DNA of 64,000 nucleotides from Gymnothorax reevesii (lineage: Eukaryota; Chordata; Actinopteri; Anguilliformes; Muraenidae): contig CM056581.1 in assembly GCA_029721435.1 (NCBI GenBank), forward strand, positions 66,911,712 to 66,975,711. Direction: 5' to 3'. Under the pieces are notes generated by a model. It did not search any database. It was not told the DNA's origin and was given only the letters and a program-made list of their open reading frames with translations. Each line of letters opens with the position of its first letter. Position 1 is the first letter of the stretch. The position numbers and the translations under genes were made by a program. Positions 1 through 11,122 of the stretch are shown here, piece after piece.

Positions 1-470
1 GAATGAGTGGCACGTAAGACTAGAGACCGTGAGCAAAGACCTACACAAGACAATACGGGGAAAACGTAGTGCAAGGCATGGCATGGCAGAATATACACAC
101 GGCGAGAGCAAGGAAACATGGCATGGATAACTATGGCATGAAACATAATAAAATATGAAATCCAATAACCGAAATACAATACGCGATCCTAAGAGTAGTC
201 ATGAAACATGCAGTGGTCACTAAACATGGAAATCAATAAACATGGCAAGGCTAGGAAACATGGCAAGGCTCAGAATAAATCAGGACATGAAAAAAAAAGA
301 AATATAAAATAACCAAAACACAATACTTAATACTAAGAATGGTCAGGGGACAGGCAGAGGTCGCTAAACACAGAGATCAATAAACATGGCAAAGCCAGGC
401 ACAGAACTTCAACATGACAAGAAATACGGATCATAACAGAAAGGGTATAGCGTGGGAACTATAATTCAAT
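1..470. repeat. A-rich interspersed repeat with recurring aaacatgg
   Basis: The sequence repeats short variants of 'gaaacatggcaagg' and 'aataaacatgg' many times without a fixed period. Similar AC-rich, ATG-studded sequence occurs at 15550-15780, 56200-56400 and 59440-59600, so this looks like one dispersed family rather than a local microsatellite. I see no open frame that looks real and cannot assign the family. Confidence 0.4.
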
Positions 471-1380
471 TTGTACAATGTCTTATGGTCCAGACCAGGA
501 ATGAAGTGCAGAGTCCGACATGCAATCCAATAGGTAATTTCTTGACAGCCATTCGATACAGAAGGGGTAGAAAACCCCTGATGATGAATTGACCTTTCTG
601 ACTTGCTCTGATGAGCTCCACCTCCCCTTAGTGTTGCAATAGCCCACGTGAAACGCAGCTAAATTCCCGATTGACAACAGCACAGCAGAATTTTGAGCAT
701 CACTCTCTCGCAGGTATTCCCGAATTTGCGGTTGGTTTCTTACCAAATGCGTCCAACTTTTTTCAAGTTTTCCAGAGAGGCCTTACCTATTTTACACAAT
801 GATATGTGCATGAAATCAAAATTTTAATCGGAACGGAGATACAAGAGTCACAGCGAAGTGCTGGCAATCGATGCAGAAATACTAAACACCCCTTTAATTG
901 CACATTGAGATCAAACTGGACAAAATAGTGGAATCGTACTGCCCATGTAAAGCAGGGTAAGCAGTTCCCCTATGTTTGTTGCCATCGCTGAGCTAAAAAC
1001 AACACTGGATCCAGTGTGCTGGCTAACATCAGTTGGTCCTGATTCAGACTATACGCAAGCTAGACTTCGCTATAAATCATGTTACGCAATGCAGAAAACC
1101 CTTAAAGTAGCTACATTTGACATAATGGAGTTATTTATCTAATAAATATTCGTTATATCGGCGTTTCGATAGGGATTGGTAGTTATTTTATGCTTGATTG
1201 ACAGGTTGGGTAGATCCACAGGGGCTGAAACCCCGAACTATGACAGACAGTTTTACACACATGTAACAGGCAAGGCTGGGCTGACAGTCCCTGGCCAGTG
1301 GCTTCTGAAAAGCAGCCAGATGACTTCGCCAGCACTGAATTGCTTCAGTGGGTGAGGAGTTTTGTTTCAGAGGAACGTGA
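471..1380. other. No gene recognised
   Basis: Short frames at 483-746 and 1188-1511 (minus) have no recognisable domain. No splice-framed exon and no clear element terminus was seen. Confidence 0.4.
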
Positions 1381-1501
1381 TCCCAGTCCTGGACCTGGAT
1401 CAGGGTTGGGAAATTTTTCCTAACAAACTGGACGAAGAGAAAAAACTTGGAAGGGTTAACAAGAATGCAGTCCCAGTTCTGGATCCTGATTAGGATTGGA
1501 A
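1381..1501. repeat. Short direct duplication (about 31 bp, 90 bp apart)
   Basis: The block at 1381-1411 (tcccagtcctggacctgg...) recurs at 1471-1501 (tcccagttctggatcctg...) with a few substitutions and ends in a similar 'agg.ttgga/ggga' segment. It explains why the minus-strand frame here seems to hold a repeated peptide; I do not regard that frame as a gene. Confidence 0.6.
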
Positions 1502-1511
1502 GTGTGTTCAT

Positions 1512-2432
1512 GATAATTGAATAGCTGTACAGGCTTGAGCTGGGTTAGTTTGAACTTGAGCTGATTGGATTGAAAGCTTGTTGGAATTATCAAGACAACA
1601 ATAAAGACTTCTTAGTTAAAAAAAAAATCTACCACTAAAGTACTAGTTGCATTAAATAAATATGAACTTTTAATAATAGACATTATCTGGGATATTATGA
1701 ATGCGACTTTACAATCCAGCAACTTGCAGATAAAGCAGAGGGCTTAAATACCCGCCACAAGTTAATGAGGAAATAGCTGTGTAAAAAGATTCAGGTGGGC
1801 AGGGGAGATACACCAGTGACAAGGCACATACACCTGATAGAATTTCGTGAATTGTGAAGAAACACACAGTCCTGTCAAAAATATTTTCCCCACCCCCCAG
1901 TTTCCTCTATTTTGGCCTCCCTGCCACTTCTTTTTTTGCATATTTATCACACTTCAATGTTTGAGATCAAACTCATTATAGTATTTGACAAGGAGAACTG
2001 GACAAAAGAAAAAATGCAGTCTTTAAGTGATGATGTAGTTTTTTTTAAGAAAACTAGCTACCCTATTCACTGGTCCTGTGTGAAAAAGAAATTGCCCACT
2101 TACTGGAGAATTCCGGTGTGAAATTGACTTGGGTTGTATTGAAACATGATAATGAGTACTAACCTTTGTCGAATACCCCACCTCCGTACGCACGCAACAT
2201 TTCGAAATAAATGGCTTTTTTGCCAAAGCTCACTATAGGCTTACAATAGTAGTGAATCGGGCATAGCATTGCCATGCAAAGAAATCGCTATTTTTTTCCA
2301 TCATTAACAAGGCTCAAAGTTGCTCCACACTTCATCGGTAAAATATCAAAGGCCCTGACATTTGAAACGAGGCACTGAGAACTTTAAAACTGCACTGTTA
2401 GTTTATTAGAAAAGAATATTTATGCAAACAGT
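1512..2432. other. Unannotated AT-rich stretch
   Basis: Contains a poly-A run near 1620 and a C-run near 1893. No coding region, element end or RNA gene was recognised. Confidence 0.4.
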
Positions 2433-2601
2433 ACCTTGAGGTAGTTTCCAGTCGCCTCCATTTTGAAACTCACAATAAGTCGATTGACGAGCACGAATGA
2501 ATAGGAAGGATAGGGGAACAGATTGCAATCTATTCGTTCGTGCTCGTCAATCGACTTACAGTGAGTTTCAAGATGTAGGCAACTGGAAACTACCTCAAGG
2601 T
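2433..2601. repeat. Long hairpin: 71-bp inverted repeat with 27-bp loop
   Basis: The left arm at 2433-2503 begins accttgaggtagtttccag. The right arm at 2531-2601 is its reverse complement with only a handful of mismatches. The loop is 2504-2530. The arms end sharply and no clear target duplication is visible outside them. It may be a foldback or miniature element, or two opposed termini of one family brought together. No coding role is proposed for the frames that cross it. Confidence 0.9.
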
Positions 2602-2819
2602 TTCAAGGTAAGTGCACAGACAATGAGTGCAGGAAAGCAATTAAGCACATGCGAGAGATCTCGCAGAAACGTAGGGAGAGACAGGGAAAGCCAAGCAAGG
2701 GGCGAAGACTAGAATAGGGCGATTGCTGAGACTGAACTAGGCTTATGGCGTCGAAGGCGACGGCTTGGGGTATATCCAAGAACGCCTCCAATCCTCTAAT
2801 TCCCTAATCCTTGAATAGA

Positions 2820-3120
2820 CCTTGACCATTTGAACTTAATTTCAGGTCAATCAGACAAATGGTTCTGAAGATATGGCCAAAATGGTCATTTTCCACCACA
2901 ATGCGCCACCTGGTGGCAAAATATTGAACCATACAGGTATGATGTCATCATGTGACACGTTGTGAGGTCATGACCTTGTAGTTGCACATAGTTTCATGTC
3001 ACTTGGACAAATGGTTCCAAAGATATGGCAAAAATGGTGAATTTTATGTGACAAAGCTCCACCTTGGGTCAAAATTTTGAACTGAACAGGTATAATTGGT
3101 CAACGTCAATCGCTCACAGC
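2820..3120. repeat. Two diverged units of a roughly 152-bp tandem repeat
   Basis: Unit 1 (about 2820-2972) and unit 2 (about 2973-3120) share, in order, 'gacaaatggttc', 'aagatatgg', 'aaaatggt', 'ccacct.ggt' and 'aacaggtat', with roughly 150-bp spacing. A related segment occurs at 15285-15470, on the other side of the LINE, in the same orientation. Confidence 0.65.
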
Positions 3121-3164
3121 CTGTCAGCTGTCAGGTTTGCTGCTACCCGCGCTTTTAGTTAACT

Positions 3165-3412
3165 TTTATTATTTTATAGTTATTTTAGCGTTTTGTTGTT
3201 TTGACATTTTATTATTTTTACATTTTATTATTTTATATTATCGTCTTAATCATTTTATCTTTTATTTTATCATTTTGTTTTATCATCTTATTCGTTTTAT
3301 TATTTTATCTAATTTTATATTATCATTTTAATCGTTTGATCCTTCCTATGATTTCATCATTTCATTTGCTTTATCATTTTAATCGTTTTATTATTTTAAC
3401 TTTTTATCCAAC
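3165..3412. repeat. AT-rich low-complexity tract (ttttat/ttttaatcg type)
   Basis: A long run of variants of 'ttattattttatcattttaatcg'. It lies directly before the first recognisable LINE ORF1 codons, so it may be the pre-insertion site or a degenerate 5' part of the LINE. Frames through it are low-complexity artefacts. Confidence 0.8.
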
Positions 3413-3437
3413 TAATGGCGCTGCTTACCTCCCGGGC

Positions 3438-3737
3438 TGCATGAGCTGCGTCCATTTGTCCCAGAGGATCGCCTAGCTGGAGGGGAGAATCTCTAGCCTT
3501 TACCAGATCTGGGATGACGAGCAGCTCATCGATTCCATGGTCGCTCCAGCTCTCACCGCGACGAACGTCACCACTACGGGTGAGGGCGATTCGATGGCTC
3601 TCCCTCCTGAAGCCGTCTCGACTCAGACTGAGGACCCCTGGATCCAGCTGGGAGCAAGGCCCAAAATGGTCGTGAGCTCCACACCCTGCCAGGCCAAGCC
3701 TTGGGCTGTACCGCGAGGGAAACAACGCTGCAGCAGG
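3438..3737 (+). pseudogene. LINE ORF1, N-terminal part
   Basis: The frame containing the ATG at 3537 can be followed upstream to about 3438. It reads a CxxC pair followed by LSQRIA, a single TAG stop, then LEGRISSLYQIWDDEQLIDS, which resembles the short coiled coil of fish L2/CR1 ORF1 proteins. The downstream part includes TEDPWIQLGARPK and VPRGKQRCSR. The hAT element begins immediately after codon AGG at 3735-3737, and the frame resumes in phase at 10376. The TAG most likely arose from GAG. Product role by family: nucleic-acid binding in the retrotransposition particle. Confidence 0.75.
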
Positions 3738-3902
3738 CAGGGCCGGATTATGGGGGGTCTGGGCCAGGAGTTTTCAAAGCCCCCCCCCCCCCAACACTCC
3801 GAACCCACGCGCCGAACCCACGCCCACCCACGCGCCAACCTACCGTACCTAAGGAATCGACAAAGGTTTCTTTCTGCTCTTCCTACTTGCAAAGTCGTCC
3901 AC

Positions 3903-6542
3903 TTACTCATCAAAGTTGAGCTGTCGAACAAACTCTGATGCTATTGCTAGAAGGGAGAGTGATTTCAACCGATTTTGGCACATTTTCATCCTGAGCTCAT
4001 TTTTAATTCGAGCCAGTCTGGAGAATGACCGTTCCCCCTCACAGTTTGTTATTGGCAGGGTCAAAAACAGTCTGACTGCTATGTAAACATTTGGGAAAGT
4101 GGACAGTAAATCCAAATTTACCATAGTCTTTAGCATTGTATTTGGGCATTTTTGTTCTACTGAAATGAATGATTTGTACTGAACAAGTTCATCTGCCAAG
4201 CTCATGGTCAGATCAGTGGGATATGCTGCAGCAAGAGATTCGGCACTTAAAGCGAGCTAACTGTTGGACATACTATCAGGCTTGAAAAGAACATGAAAAA
4301 GATTGTTCAAGTGTGTGTATGCAGTTAACCGATGGTTAAGACAGGACACAAGTTTGTCAATTAGAACATTGAACGTTTCAATCCAAAACTTTTCTTTTCC
4401 ACTAAATTCAACACCTGGCTCAGCACTTTCATCAGCCATACATTTGCGCTTGTTTGTGCACTGGAGGTCATGTCTGTAGTCTTGGAAGAATGAATTGGTA
4501 ACATTTAAAGCTGACTCTCCAAAAAAGGCCACATTGTCTCTCTGTGCTGCCACAAAGTCACGAAGTGAAAGGAGAAGCTGTGTAGCAGTGTGTATGTCAA
4601 TGTCATGTTTCTGCAACTGCAGGCTCGTAGCTTGGAACCGCTGCAGTATTGTATCCAAAAAGTGTGCCATGAAAGCTATCTCTAGGGTGTCCAGTTTGCC
4701 ACAGAGTGCAGAGGCCTCGCTTCTAGTTTCACATTTCTCCTGTGAATCTTTGGAAATATTATTCAATGCCTCTCTCAATTGTGCATAATATTTCCAAAGA
4801 GCCTTTGTTGATTCAGCTCTTGAACTCCAGCGAGTATGTGACAAAGATTTCAGTGTGAGTTTCACATCTGTATCACCTTTCCCCACCTGTGTGTTGACGA
4901 GGCAAAAATGTGTACATTGATTGCAGAAAGTCAAAGAAACAGCCAGCTTCTGGGCTACTGTCAACAGCATTGACACCAGCTAAATTCAATGAATGTGCTG
5001 CACAGGGGACATAAATCAATGGGTTTATTCGTTCCAGATTAGCTCGGACTCCATTGTACTTTCCTGACATATTACTTGCATTGTCATAAGACTGGCCTTG
5101 ACACTTAGTTAAGTCTAGGCCCAGGTTCTCCACCAATGCAACAACACACTCAGCCAAACTGTTCCCACTATGATTTTCAATAGGCTCAAAAGCCAGAAAA
5201 CACTCAACTACTTCTCCACCATTATTTACAAACCTGAAAATAGAAGTGAGTTGGTCCACATGAGCAAGGTCAGGAGTGGAGTCAACGATAACAGAGAAGT
5301 ATTTGGCCTCTTTAATCTCGCTGAATATTGGATAAATTCCTCACAGATTGTAGATGAGAGGTAGGACACAGAGCCTTTGCCCTTGCCTCCAAACCTTTGG
5401 AGATGGTCAGCTAGAAAAGGGTCAAATTTGGCCAACAGTTCGTCAATGCCCAAGATATTACCATTGTGAGGTGATCCCAACCACTCATCATCTCCCCTGA
5501 AAGCAAGGCCCCTCTCCCCCAAAAACTGAATTACAGCAATAACTCTTTTCAAAACTTCCCGCCAGTATTGCCTCTCTGCATCAGTTTGTTTGACAAGATC
5601 AGAATCAACTCTTCTTGTGTTTTTGGAGCGACTGAGTAATGCCAACATGCAAGCCCTATACTCCTCACTCCACTCATGTTCACCGATACGCTCAGAATGT
5701 TTCCAATTAGAAAACCTGTGAACAAACGCATTGTGCTTACTTGAAAACAGTTTGCAAGCAAAACAAAAGATGCAACCAGATGAAGGGGAGTAAAGTAGCC
5801 ACTGCCTAGTCACCGACTGGCCATTAGGTAGAGAGCATTTGATTAAGGAATTTGTGAAACTCCTAGTGATGCCCCCCATCGTCCTATTCCTACTTGAGGC
5901 AGGGTACTTTTCACTTCAATTTTGAAAAGCAGCTGCTCCTTTACTAACCAAAATCGACTTGACCTGTTCAGTAATGGCACTTGGCCATAAAGCAGGGTCA
6001 TTAACCGTTTCACACCAGGAGTTTGAGCCCCTAGCTTCTAATGTGATACTGGTCTCAGTGTACCCCTCCTGATTTGAAGAGACTTTCTCAGGCGATGCCT
6101 GGTCTGACAGTGAGTCTCCTGTCCTAAGAATGCACAAGTCTTTAATGGTTGTGGTATTTGGCCATAAAGCAGGGTCAATAAGAGGTTCATTACAGGAGTT
6201 GGTGTCCCCAGCTTCTGGTGTGAAACTGGGCTCCGTGCAATCCTCCTCACTTGGGAAGATTTTCTCAGGTGATGCCTGGTCTGAGTGTGGGCCTGAGGCC
6301 TGAGCCTGACAGGCCGGGTCTACGCTTGATTGGGTCTGTGAGGGCTCCGGTATGATCAAACCAGTGGTGATCTCTTCATTGCTGCAACTCGGGCTACTGA
6401 TGACATTATCAATATTTGAATCTTGAGGCTTGTCAAAAAAGTAAAAAATCAAAGGCACATTTTTTTAAAAATCGGCCTGCTTTGCCTCCCTATTTTTTTT
6501 GGCTTTTCGTTTTGAAGCCCCACTTTTTTGTTTGCAATCCAT
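3903..6542 (-). pseudogene. hAT transposase (TTF-zinc-finger/ZMYM1-like), frameshifted
   Basis: Reading leftwards: MDCKQKSGASKRKAKKN start at 6542, a Ser/Pro-rich N-terminus (6458-5916), then NGQSVTRQWLLYS...CIFCFACKLFS, the TTF-type zinc finger (about 5830-5750). Next come the DUF4371-like core with YFSVIVDSTPDLAHVDQLTS (about 5320-5250), QSYDNASNMSGKYNGVRANL and CAAHSLNLAG, and finally the C-terminal dimerisation region with NCEGERSFSRLARIKNELR (about 4050-4000). At least four frame changes occur (near 6465, 5900, 5240 and 4950), and there is a stop near 4257. The N-terminus contains a tandem peptide duplication (DQASPEK...DPALWP, 6281-6159 and 6104-5982). By family the protein would cut and join the element ends; this copy cannot be made intact. 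Confidence 0.88.
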
Positions 6543-6897
6543 ACTACTGATGCCAAGTGTAATGTTAGAGTGTTATATCTACTGGATTCTCACAGGAACT
6601 TTCACAACTGATTGTAATAATATAACAATAATATAATACAGTATAAACGAGTACCCACAATACAACACAAGGCAACAAGCCTTAAAAAAGGGCGTTGGAA
6701 ATGCTTAAGCCTTTTACAAAGGCTTTGAGCCTTTGAAGGTGCAGTGTTGCTTCTAATAATATAAAATAATATAATATAAATCGATATAAGCCTTTAAAAA
6801 GGCTGTTGAATGTTAAACTGCTTGACAAGTCAGGTTACACAGGTTGAATACAAAGCAAGTTGTCAAGCTGAAAGGTCAGGTTGTGAGGAGTAATGAA
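6543..6897. other. hAT 5' non-coding region, degenerate internal repeats
   Basis: Contains 'gatgccaagtgtaatgttag', which recurs at about 8393 as 'atgccaagtgtaatgtggg'. It also has several 'aagcctttaaaaaggc'-like inverted motifs and AT runs (ataatataat). The same motifs on both sides of the 6898-8036 insertion show that this DNA was continuous before the insertion. Confidence 0.55.
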
Positions 6898-8036
6898 CAG
6901 TGTTGCCAGATCTCGCGAGACAAATAAGCAACCAGGTCTTTAAAAAGAAGCCCAAAATAAGCAACTTGGAGTCTCCCTTTTTTTTTTGGGGGGGGGGGTC
7001 ATTTCATTGTCCATTTCAATTTCAATGTATAAATGACTGTTGACAGACTGTTTTGGAAACTGGACTGAACAATTTATTTTTCTTCCCCTGTGAGCGTAAT
7101 GATGACCACAAGAGGGCGTTAAATCACCTTTTCCACCTTTTCACATTCTTTACCATTAGAAAACAGATGGGATAACAAATATAAACTGATGCAAGAACAT
7201 TATATACACTGCAAACAACCACAAATAAATGTCCTGAATTCACAAATTATTTTATTGTTGCTTTTATGCAAGCATTTGCTCAACATTAAACAAAGGCAGT
7301 ATAAAGTGACTTAAGATATTAGTTTTATTATTATATTACAGATAATCTTAAAATTAAAGTGGCTCCTGCTCTGATAAACAAATGAGTAAATTAGAAAATA
7401 CTTAAACTAAACTGGTGCAAAAACCATTCAAGCCAAAATTATTTGAACAGGTGAGGATGAGGCTTGGTCAAGTGCAAAGTGCAAATTTAACATTGAACAT
7501 AAAAACATTTAACATTAAAACTTTTTAATAACCAATATGAGGGCCTGGCATTGTTGCTTAAAAAAATCTCTCCCTCAGTCAATCGGTCCGCATTCGCGCT
7601 CTTTCATTTAAACCTCACCAACGTGCTTTTACTGGAACAGTAAATAAGACTGCCCTGCTCAGTCTGATTGGCTAATACTTGTTGCCATCAGGATCAGAGC
7701 CAATTAGAAGCAGGACGTGGGTGGGAACAGACTCCGCTTCCGCTGTCTCCTCTGTGTGTGGGTGTGCCTGTGTGTGCGTGCGTATGTGTGTGTGGTGCGG
7801 GTTGGGGCAGAGGGAACAGGCAGAATCACAGGCAGGACAAACTACCCTACATTTAAATAACATATTGAAATTATCTGATTGACAGCTTATTACGGAGCTG
7901 GGAACAAGCCCAAAAAAACCACTACACTTTAGAAACAAGCCCAAGAAACCGCGACCCGCGACTACAAATATAAATAAGCGAATTCATGGAAAAACAAGCC
8001 CAAAGTCGCTTATAATAAGCGGACTTGGCAACACTG
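6898..8036. mobile_element. Non-autonomous hAT, 1139 bp, TIR CAGTGTTGCCA, TSD GTAATGAA
   Basis: The left end CAGTGTTGCCAG (6898) and right end TTGGCAACACTG (8025-8036) are inverted. GTAATGAA lies directly outside both (6890-6897 and 8037-8044). Subterminal 'ataagc' motifs occur at both ends. A GT-rich tract lies at about 7755-7798. No transposase frame was recognised, so it would depend on another hAT. Confidence 0.9.
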
Positions 8037-8044
8037 GTAATGAA

Positions 8045-8882
8045 GCAGGGGGCTATATATAGCTAGAGCCCAAGTCTCCGCCCCTTCATTCAGTCTATTG
8101 GAAAATCGATATTGGAATTCCACTTAGACTTCCAAATTTGTTCACTGAAAATACAGTAGCCCTTACAATGGCTTTAAGTCTTAAGGTACACTATTATTAC
8201 AATACAATACAATATAATAGAATGAAAACATGAATGAGCTTTTTAATAGGGTGTTGGATGCTAAATCTGATAGTCGAGGAAAGGTTTTAATGTAAGAATG
8301 TTGTTAGGAGTTTCGATAAATGGATTTAACAATATTGGATTTTCACTTAAACTTTCAAAATTTCTGCCATGTGAGGAGGTTCGATAAAAGCAATGCCAAG
8401 TGTAATGTGGGAGTGCCGTATCAATATTGGATTTTCACTTGGACTTCACTTTGTTGTCATTGGTGTGTACAGTACACCCCTTTACGGTGGGGACATATGG
8501 AAGCGAAATCTGCAAAGTGAAGCGGGGCGAAACTCAGTGTTCTGAAGGTGAATATCTACCAGTCTACTACTCTCCTCGAAGATAACTATAGGTTATAATG
8601 ACACGTGAATCTGCTGTGTATTGTGACTGGACCACTGTACAGTCTAGCTCGGCTATTGGACACTTGCTTCACAATATGGTCGTGACACGTGATGAATTTG
8701 CATGGATTTAGAGATTTCTGAACTTTTGGATGTGTTGCAATGACAGTTTCGATGCACTCCAAGGACCGTGTCGTATTGTGTACACACAATACTGTGCGGG
8801 AGCGAAATCACTTCTCATAGAAAATAGGTCCAGCTTCTACTGGAAGCTTCTACTGGTCCAGCTTCTACTGGGGCCAGTGTTA
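8045..8882. other. hAT 5' region, continued; short tandem repeat 8827-8876
   Basis: Carries diverged copies of 'caatattggattttcacttgg' (about 8331 and 8430) and a tandem run of 'tccagcttctactgg' units at 8827-8876. A TATATATAG string at 8053-8061 is noted, but no promoter is claimed. Confidence 0.5.
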
Positions 8883-9640
8883 GGCCCAGGATATGCTTGC
8901 CGTGTGCACATTTTATGCCTGAATGCGTTGCCATGCGTATTTTATGTTGATGTTACCGTGGTAGCACACCTGAACACAAGGTAAGCAGACATGTGCGCAT
9001 GTTGCAATATTGTCACAACCGCAAGGGGCAATCTTCCGAACTTCCATGTTGAGCTCGTGGTAGAGTCAAACAATGGCGGAAAATATTAATGAGAGCCCGG
9101 TTGGATATCTGCTCTCTACATGATACCGCCAGTATCCAATGTTGCCAATTTAGCGACTTTGTCGCTAGATTTAGCGACTTTTGGCCTTCTCTGGCAACTA
9201 AAAACTCATCTTGCGACTTAGCGGCTTTTTAGGTGAATCTGGCAACTTTAAAAAAACACATCTCTCAAGTGTCAAAATCATAGTTTTTCAATGTAACTTC
9301 AGCTCTGCACCGCCACCAGAAGCTTATTTCATGGTTAAGCAGCACTGCACATTAGCCCCGATCTGTATCATTAGCCCTGAAACTGTACCCTTCGGGATTG
9401 TCAACATAGCCATGTAGACACATTTTCTTGAGATCAGTGAGTCGCGCGTGACGTTATGACATCATAGTAACGAGTAACGTCATGACATCATCTAGCTACT
9501 TTTCAGATAGCCAATAACGACTTTTGGTGATTTGTTTTTGGCAACACTACCAGTATCATGCATAGTGCTCTGATCGTTTTGCTGCAAGTATGTGCGGATG
9601 CGCACGTAAATTAAGTCACACAGCTAGCATATCCTGGGCC
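8883..9640. mobile_element. PIF/Harbinger-type MITE, TIR GGCCCAGGATATGCT, TSD TTA
   Basis: GGCCCAGGATATGCT (8883-8897) and its exact inverse AGCATATCCTGGGCC (9626-9640) are flanked by TTA on both sides (8880-8882 and 9641-9643), the 3-bp TWA duplication typical of Harbinger. Without the nested 9137-9549 insertion and its TSD copy the element is about 340 bp. No coding capacity. Confidence 0.9.
9137..9549. mobile_element. hAT MITE, 413 bp, TSD CCAGTATC, inside the Harbinger MITE
   Basis: The ends are CAATGTTGCCAA (9137) and TTGGCAACACTA (ending 9549), with CCAGTATC at 9129-9136 and 9550-9557. The tip resembles that of the 6898-8036 element (TGTTGCCA), so both probably used related transposases. 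Several 'gcgactt' motifs (tttagcgactttg, tagcgactttt, ttgcgacttagc, acgactttt) sit close to the two ends. Confidence 0.9.
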
Positions 9641-9904
9641 TTAGGGCTCACTGAAAGGACTTACATTCAAAACCCCTGATAAATCAGAGGCCCTTTGTAA
9701 GAACATTTGAAATCAGAGGGCTCTCTTAACAGTATGCTCTCCCATTAGGGCTCTCCCTAGGGCCCCCACATAGCCAGAAGTCGCGACCCTTAGCAGGGGC
9801 TTTCATAATCATAGGGCCCTCTGAAACCATTCCCCCCTACTTCCTTGAACCCTTAGTTGGTAAACATTAGGGCTCCCTTAGGAGTATTGACGAGAGGCAC
9901 TACA
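9641..9904. other. hAT subterminal region with scattered agggccctctg motifs
   Basis: Repeated short variants of 'agggctct', 'gaggcccttt' and 'agggccctctga' occur here before the ordered minisatellite starts. They probably share its origin. Confidence 0.55.
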
Positions 9905-10168
9905 GCAGGGCCAGCCCAGGGGCCCTCTGGCTGCCGTACCCCATAGCCCAGGGGCCCTCTGGCTGCCATACCCCATAGCCCAGTGGCCCTCTGACTGCCG
10001 TCCCCCGTAGCCCAGGGGCCTTCTAAGTGCCGTCCCCCATGGCCCAGGGGCCTTCTGATTGCCGTCCCCCATGGCCCAGGGGCCCTCTGATTGCCGTACC
10101 CCATAGCCCAGGGGCCCTCTGATTGCCGTCCCCCGTGGCCCAGGGGCCCTCTGATTGCCGTCCCTGTC
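9905..10168. repeat. 32-bp minisatellite, 8 units, near the hAT 5' end
   Basis: Units of the form 'gcccaggggccctctgattg' plus 'ccgtcccccatg' recur every 31-33 bp about eight times with few substitutions. Each unit contains GGGCCC or a variant. The array lies about 200 bp inside the right terminus of the hAT element. The minus-strand frames with repeated 'GDGNQRAPGPWG' peptides are translations of the array and not genes. Confidence 0.92.
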
Positions 10169-10375
10169 CCCCCGCCCAATTCATATCACCCTTCTTTCTC
10201 GGTTCTCTGCAGATATGCCCTATAACAGTGTGAGTAGTCATAAGATCCTAGAGAATAGAGGCCCTCTGACATCGCAATAGGCATCAGTATCTGCATCTGC
10301 ATCGCTTTGGGCCCCCCCTGGGCCCCTGGGCGCCAGCCCCACTGGCCCGGTCCGTAATATGGCCCTGGCAGCAGG

Positions 10376-10800
10376 AGGTCATCTCGCGTCCCGCATGTTT
10401 GGGTCCTGCAGCTGGACAGCAGGTTTTCTATCCTTGACGAGGAGGGTTCGTCATCCCCGCCGTCTCTTGTTATGCCCGGCTGCACCTCCGCCGCTTGCGC
10501 CGAATGAGGAAACGCGGCCCCGGGTGGCAAGCTCTGCTGCCCCACGGCCTGCTACTCCGATCTCTTCCCCTGTGAGACCCAGGTCTTCGGACAGAGCCGG
10601 TCCCCCGGCGAGATCCCGGTCCTCAGACAGTGCCCTAAGACTTCCCGTCACCCTCATTATCGGGGACTCAATTGTACGGAACATTCAAATGAAGTCCACC
10701 ATCAGTTTTAAACATTTTAAACCGGATTTCCAGCCTGCTGGATAAACATCCCCATGTTCGGAATATTATTTTTCATGTTGGAACTAATGACACCGCGTAA
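10376..10800 (+). pseudogene. LINE ORF1, SGNH-esterase-like part
   Basis: The frame resumes after the hAT with RSSRVPHVWVLQLDSRFSIL, shifts near 10490, and continues into a Ser/Arg/Pro-rich linker and TLIIGDSIVRNIQ (about 10655-10690). After a frame change it reads HVRNIIFHVGTNDTA (about 10755-10797). GDS and GTND are blocks I and III of SGNH hydrolases, as found in the ORF1 esterase domain of zebrafish L2/CR1 LINEs. A TAA follows the second motif. The remaining part to about 11100 is not readable as one frame. Confidence 0.75.
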
Positions 10801-11122
10801 CAACAGTCCGAACTGCTGAAACAGGATTTTATCACGCTTTTCGATAAGCTAAAGGTATGCGGAAAACGTGTTTTTATCTCTGGTCCTATCCGTATTTATG
10901 TCGTGGTATAGGGCGTTTGAGAAGAATTCTCAGTCTCCATTCATGGCTGCAGTCAATTTACACCTCTCATAGTATGTTTTTTATTGACAATTTTAACTTG
11001 TTTTGGGGGCGTGCAGCTTTCTTCAGAGAGACGGAATTCATCCCTCTCCGTTAGGTGCACGGAAGCTCGCTGATAACATTGTATGTACGATAGACACGTC
11101 ACGCAAATGACTACGCCAGTCT

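Larger units (their letters stand above)
3738..10367 (-). mobile_element. hAT transposon, 6630 bp, ZMYM/hAT-5-like, TSD GCAGCAGG
   Basis: The ends are CAGGGCCGGATTATGG at 3738 and its imperfect inverse ...TAATATGGCCCTG at 10361-10367. Each is flanked by GCAGCAGG (3730-3737 and 10368-10375), the 8-bp duplication expected of hAT. Deleting the element plus one TSD rejoins the LINE ORF1 frame without a shift. The transposase relic is on the minus strand (3903-6542), so the element's 5' side is the right end. That side is long and carries a non-autonomous hAT, a Harbinger-type MITE and a 32-bp minisatellite. The element is defective through several frameshifts. Confidence 0.92.

Noticed and set aside
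3137..3476. Phe/Ile/Leu-rich frames resembling membrane proteins
   Set aside because: Produced by the ttttat low-complexity tract.
8053..8061. TATATATAG as a transposase promoter
   Set aside because: It points along + while the hAT transposase is on the minus strand, and no start or gene follows it.
9853..10241. Minus-strand frames with GDGNQRAPGPWG-like repeats
   Set aside because: Translations of the 32-bp minisatellite in three frames.
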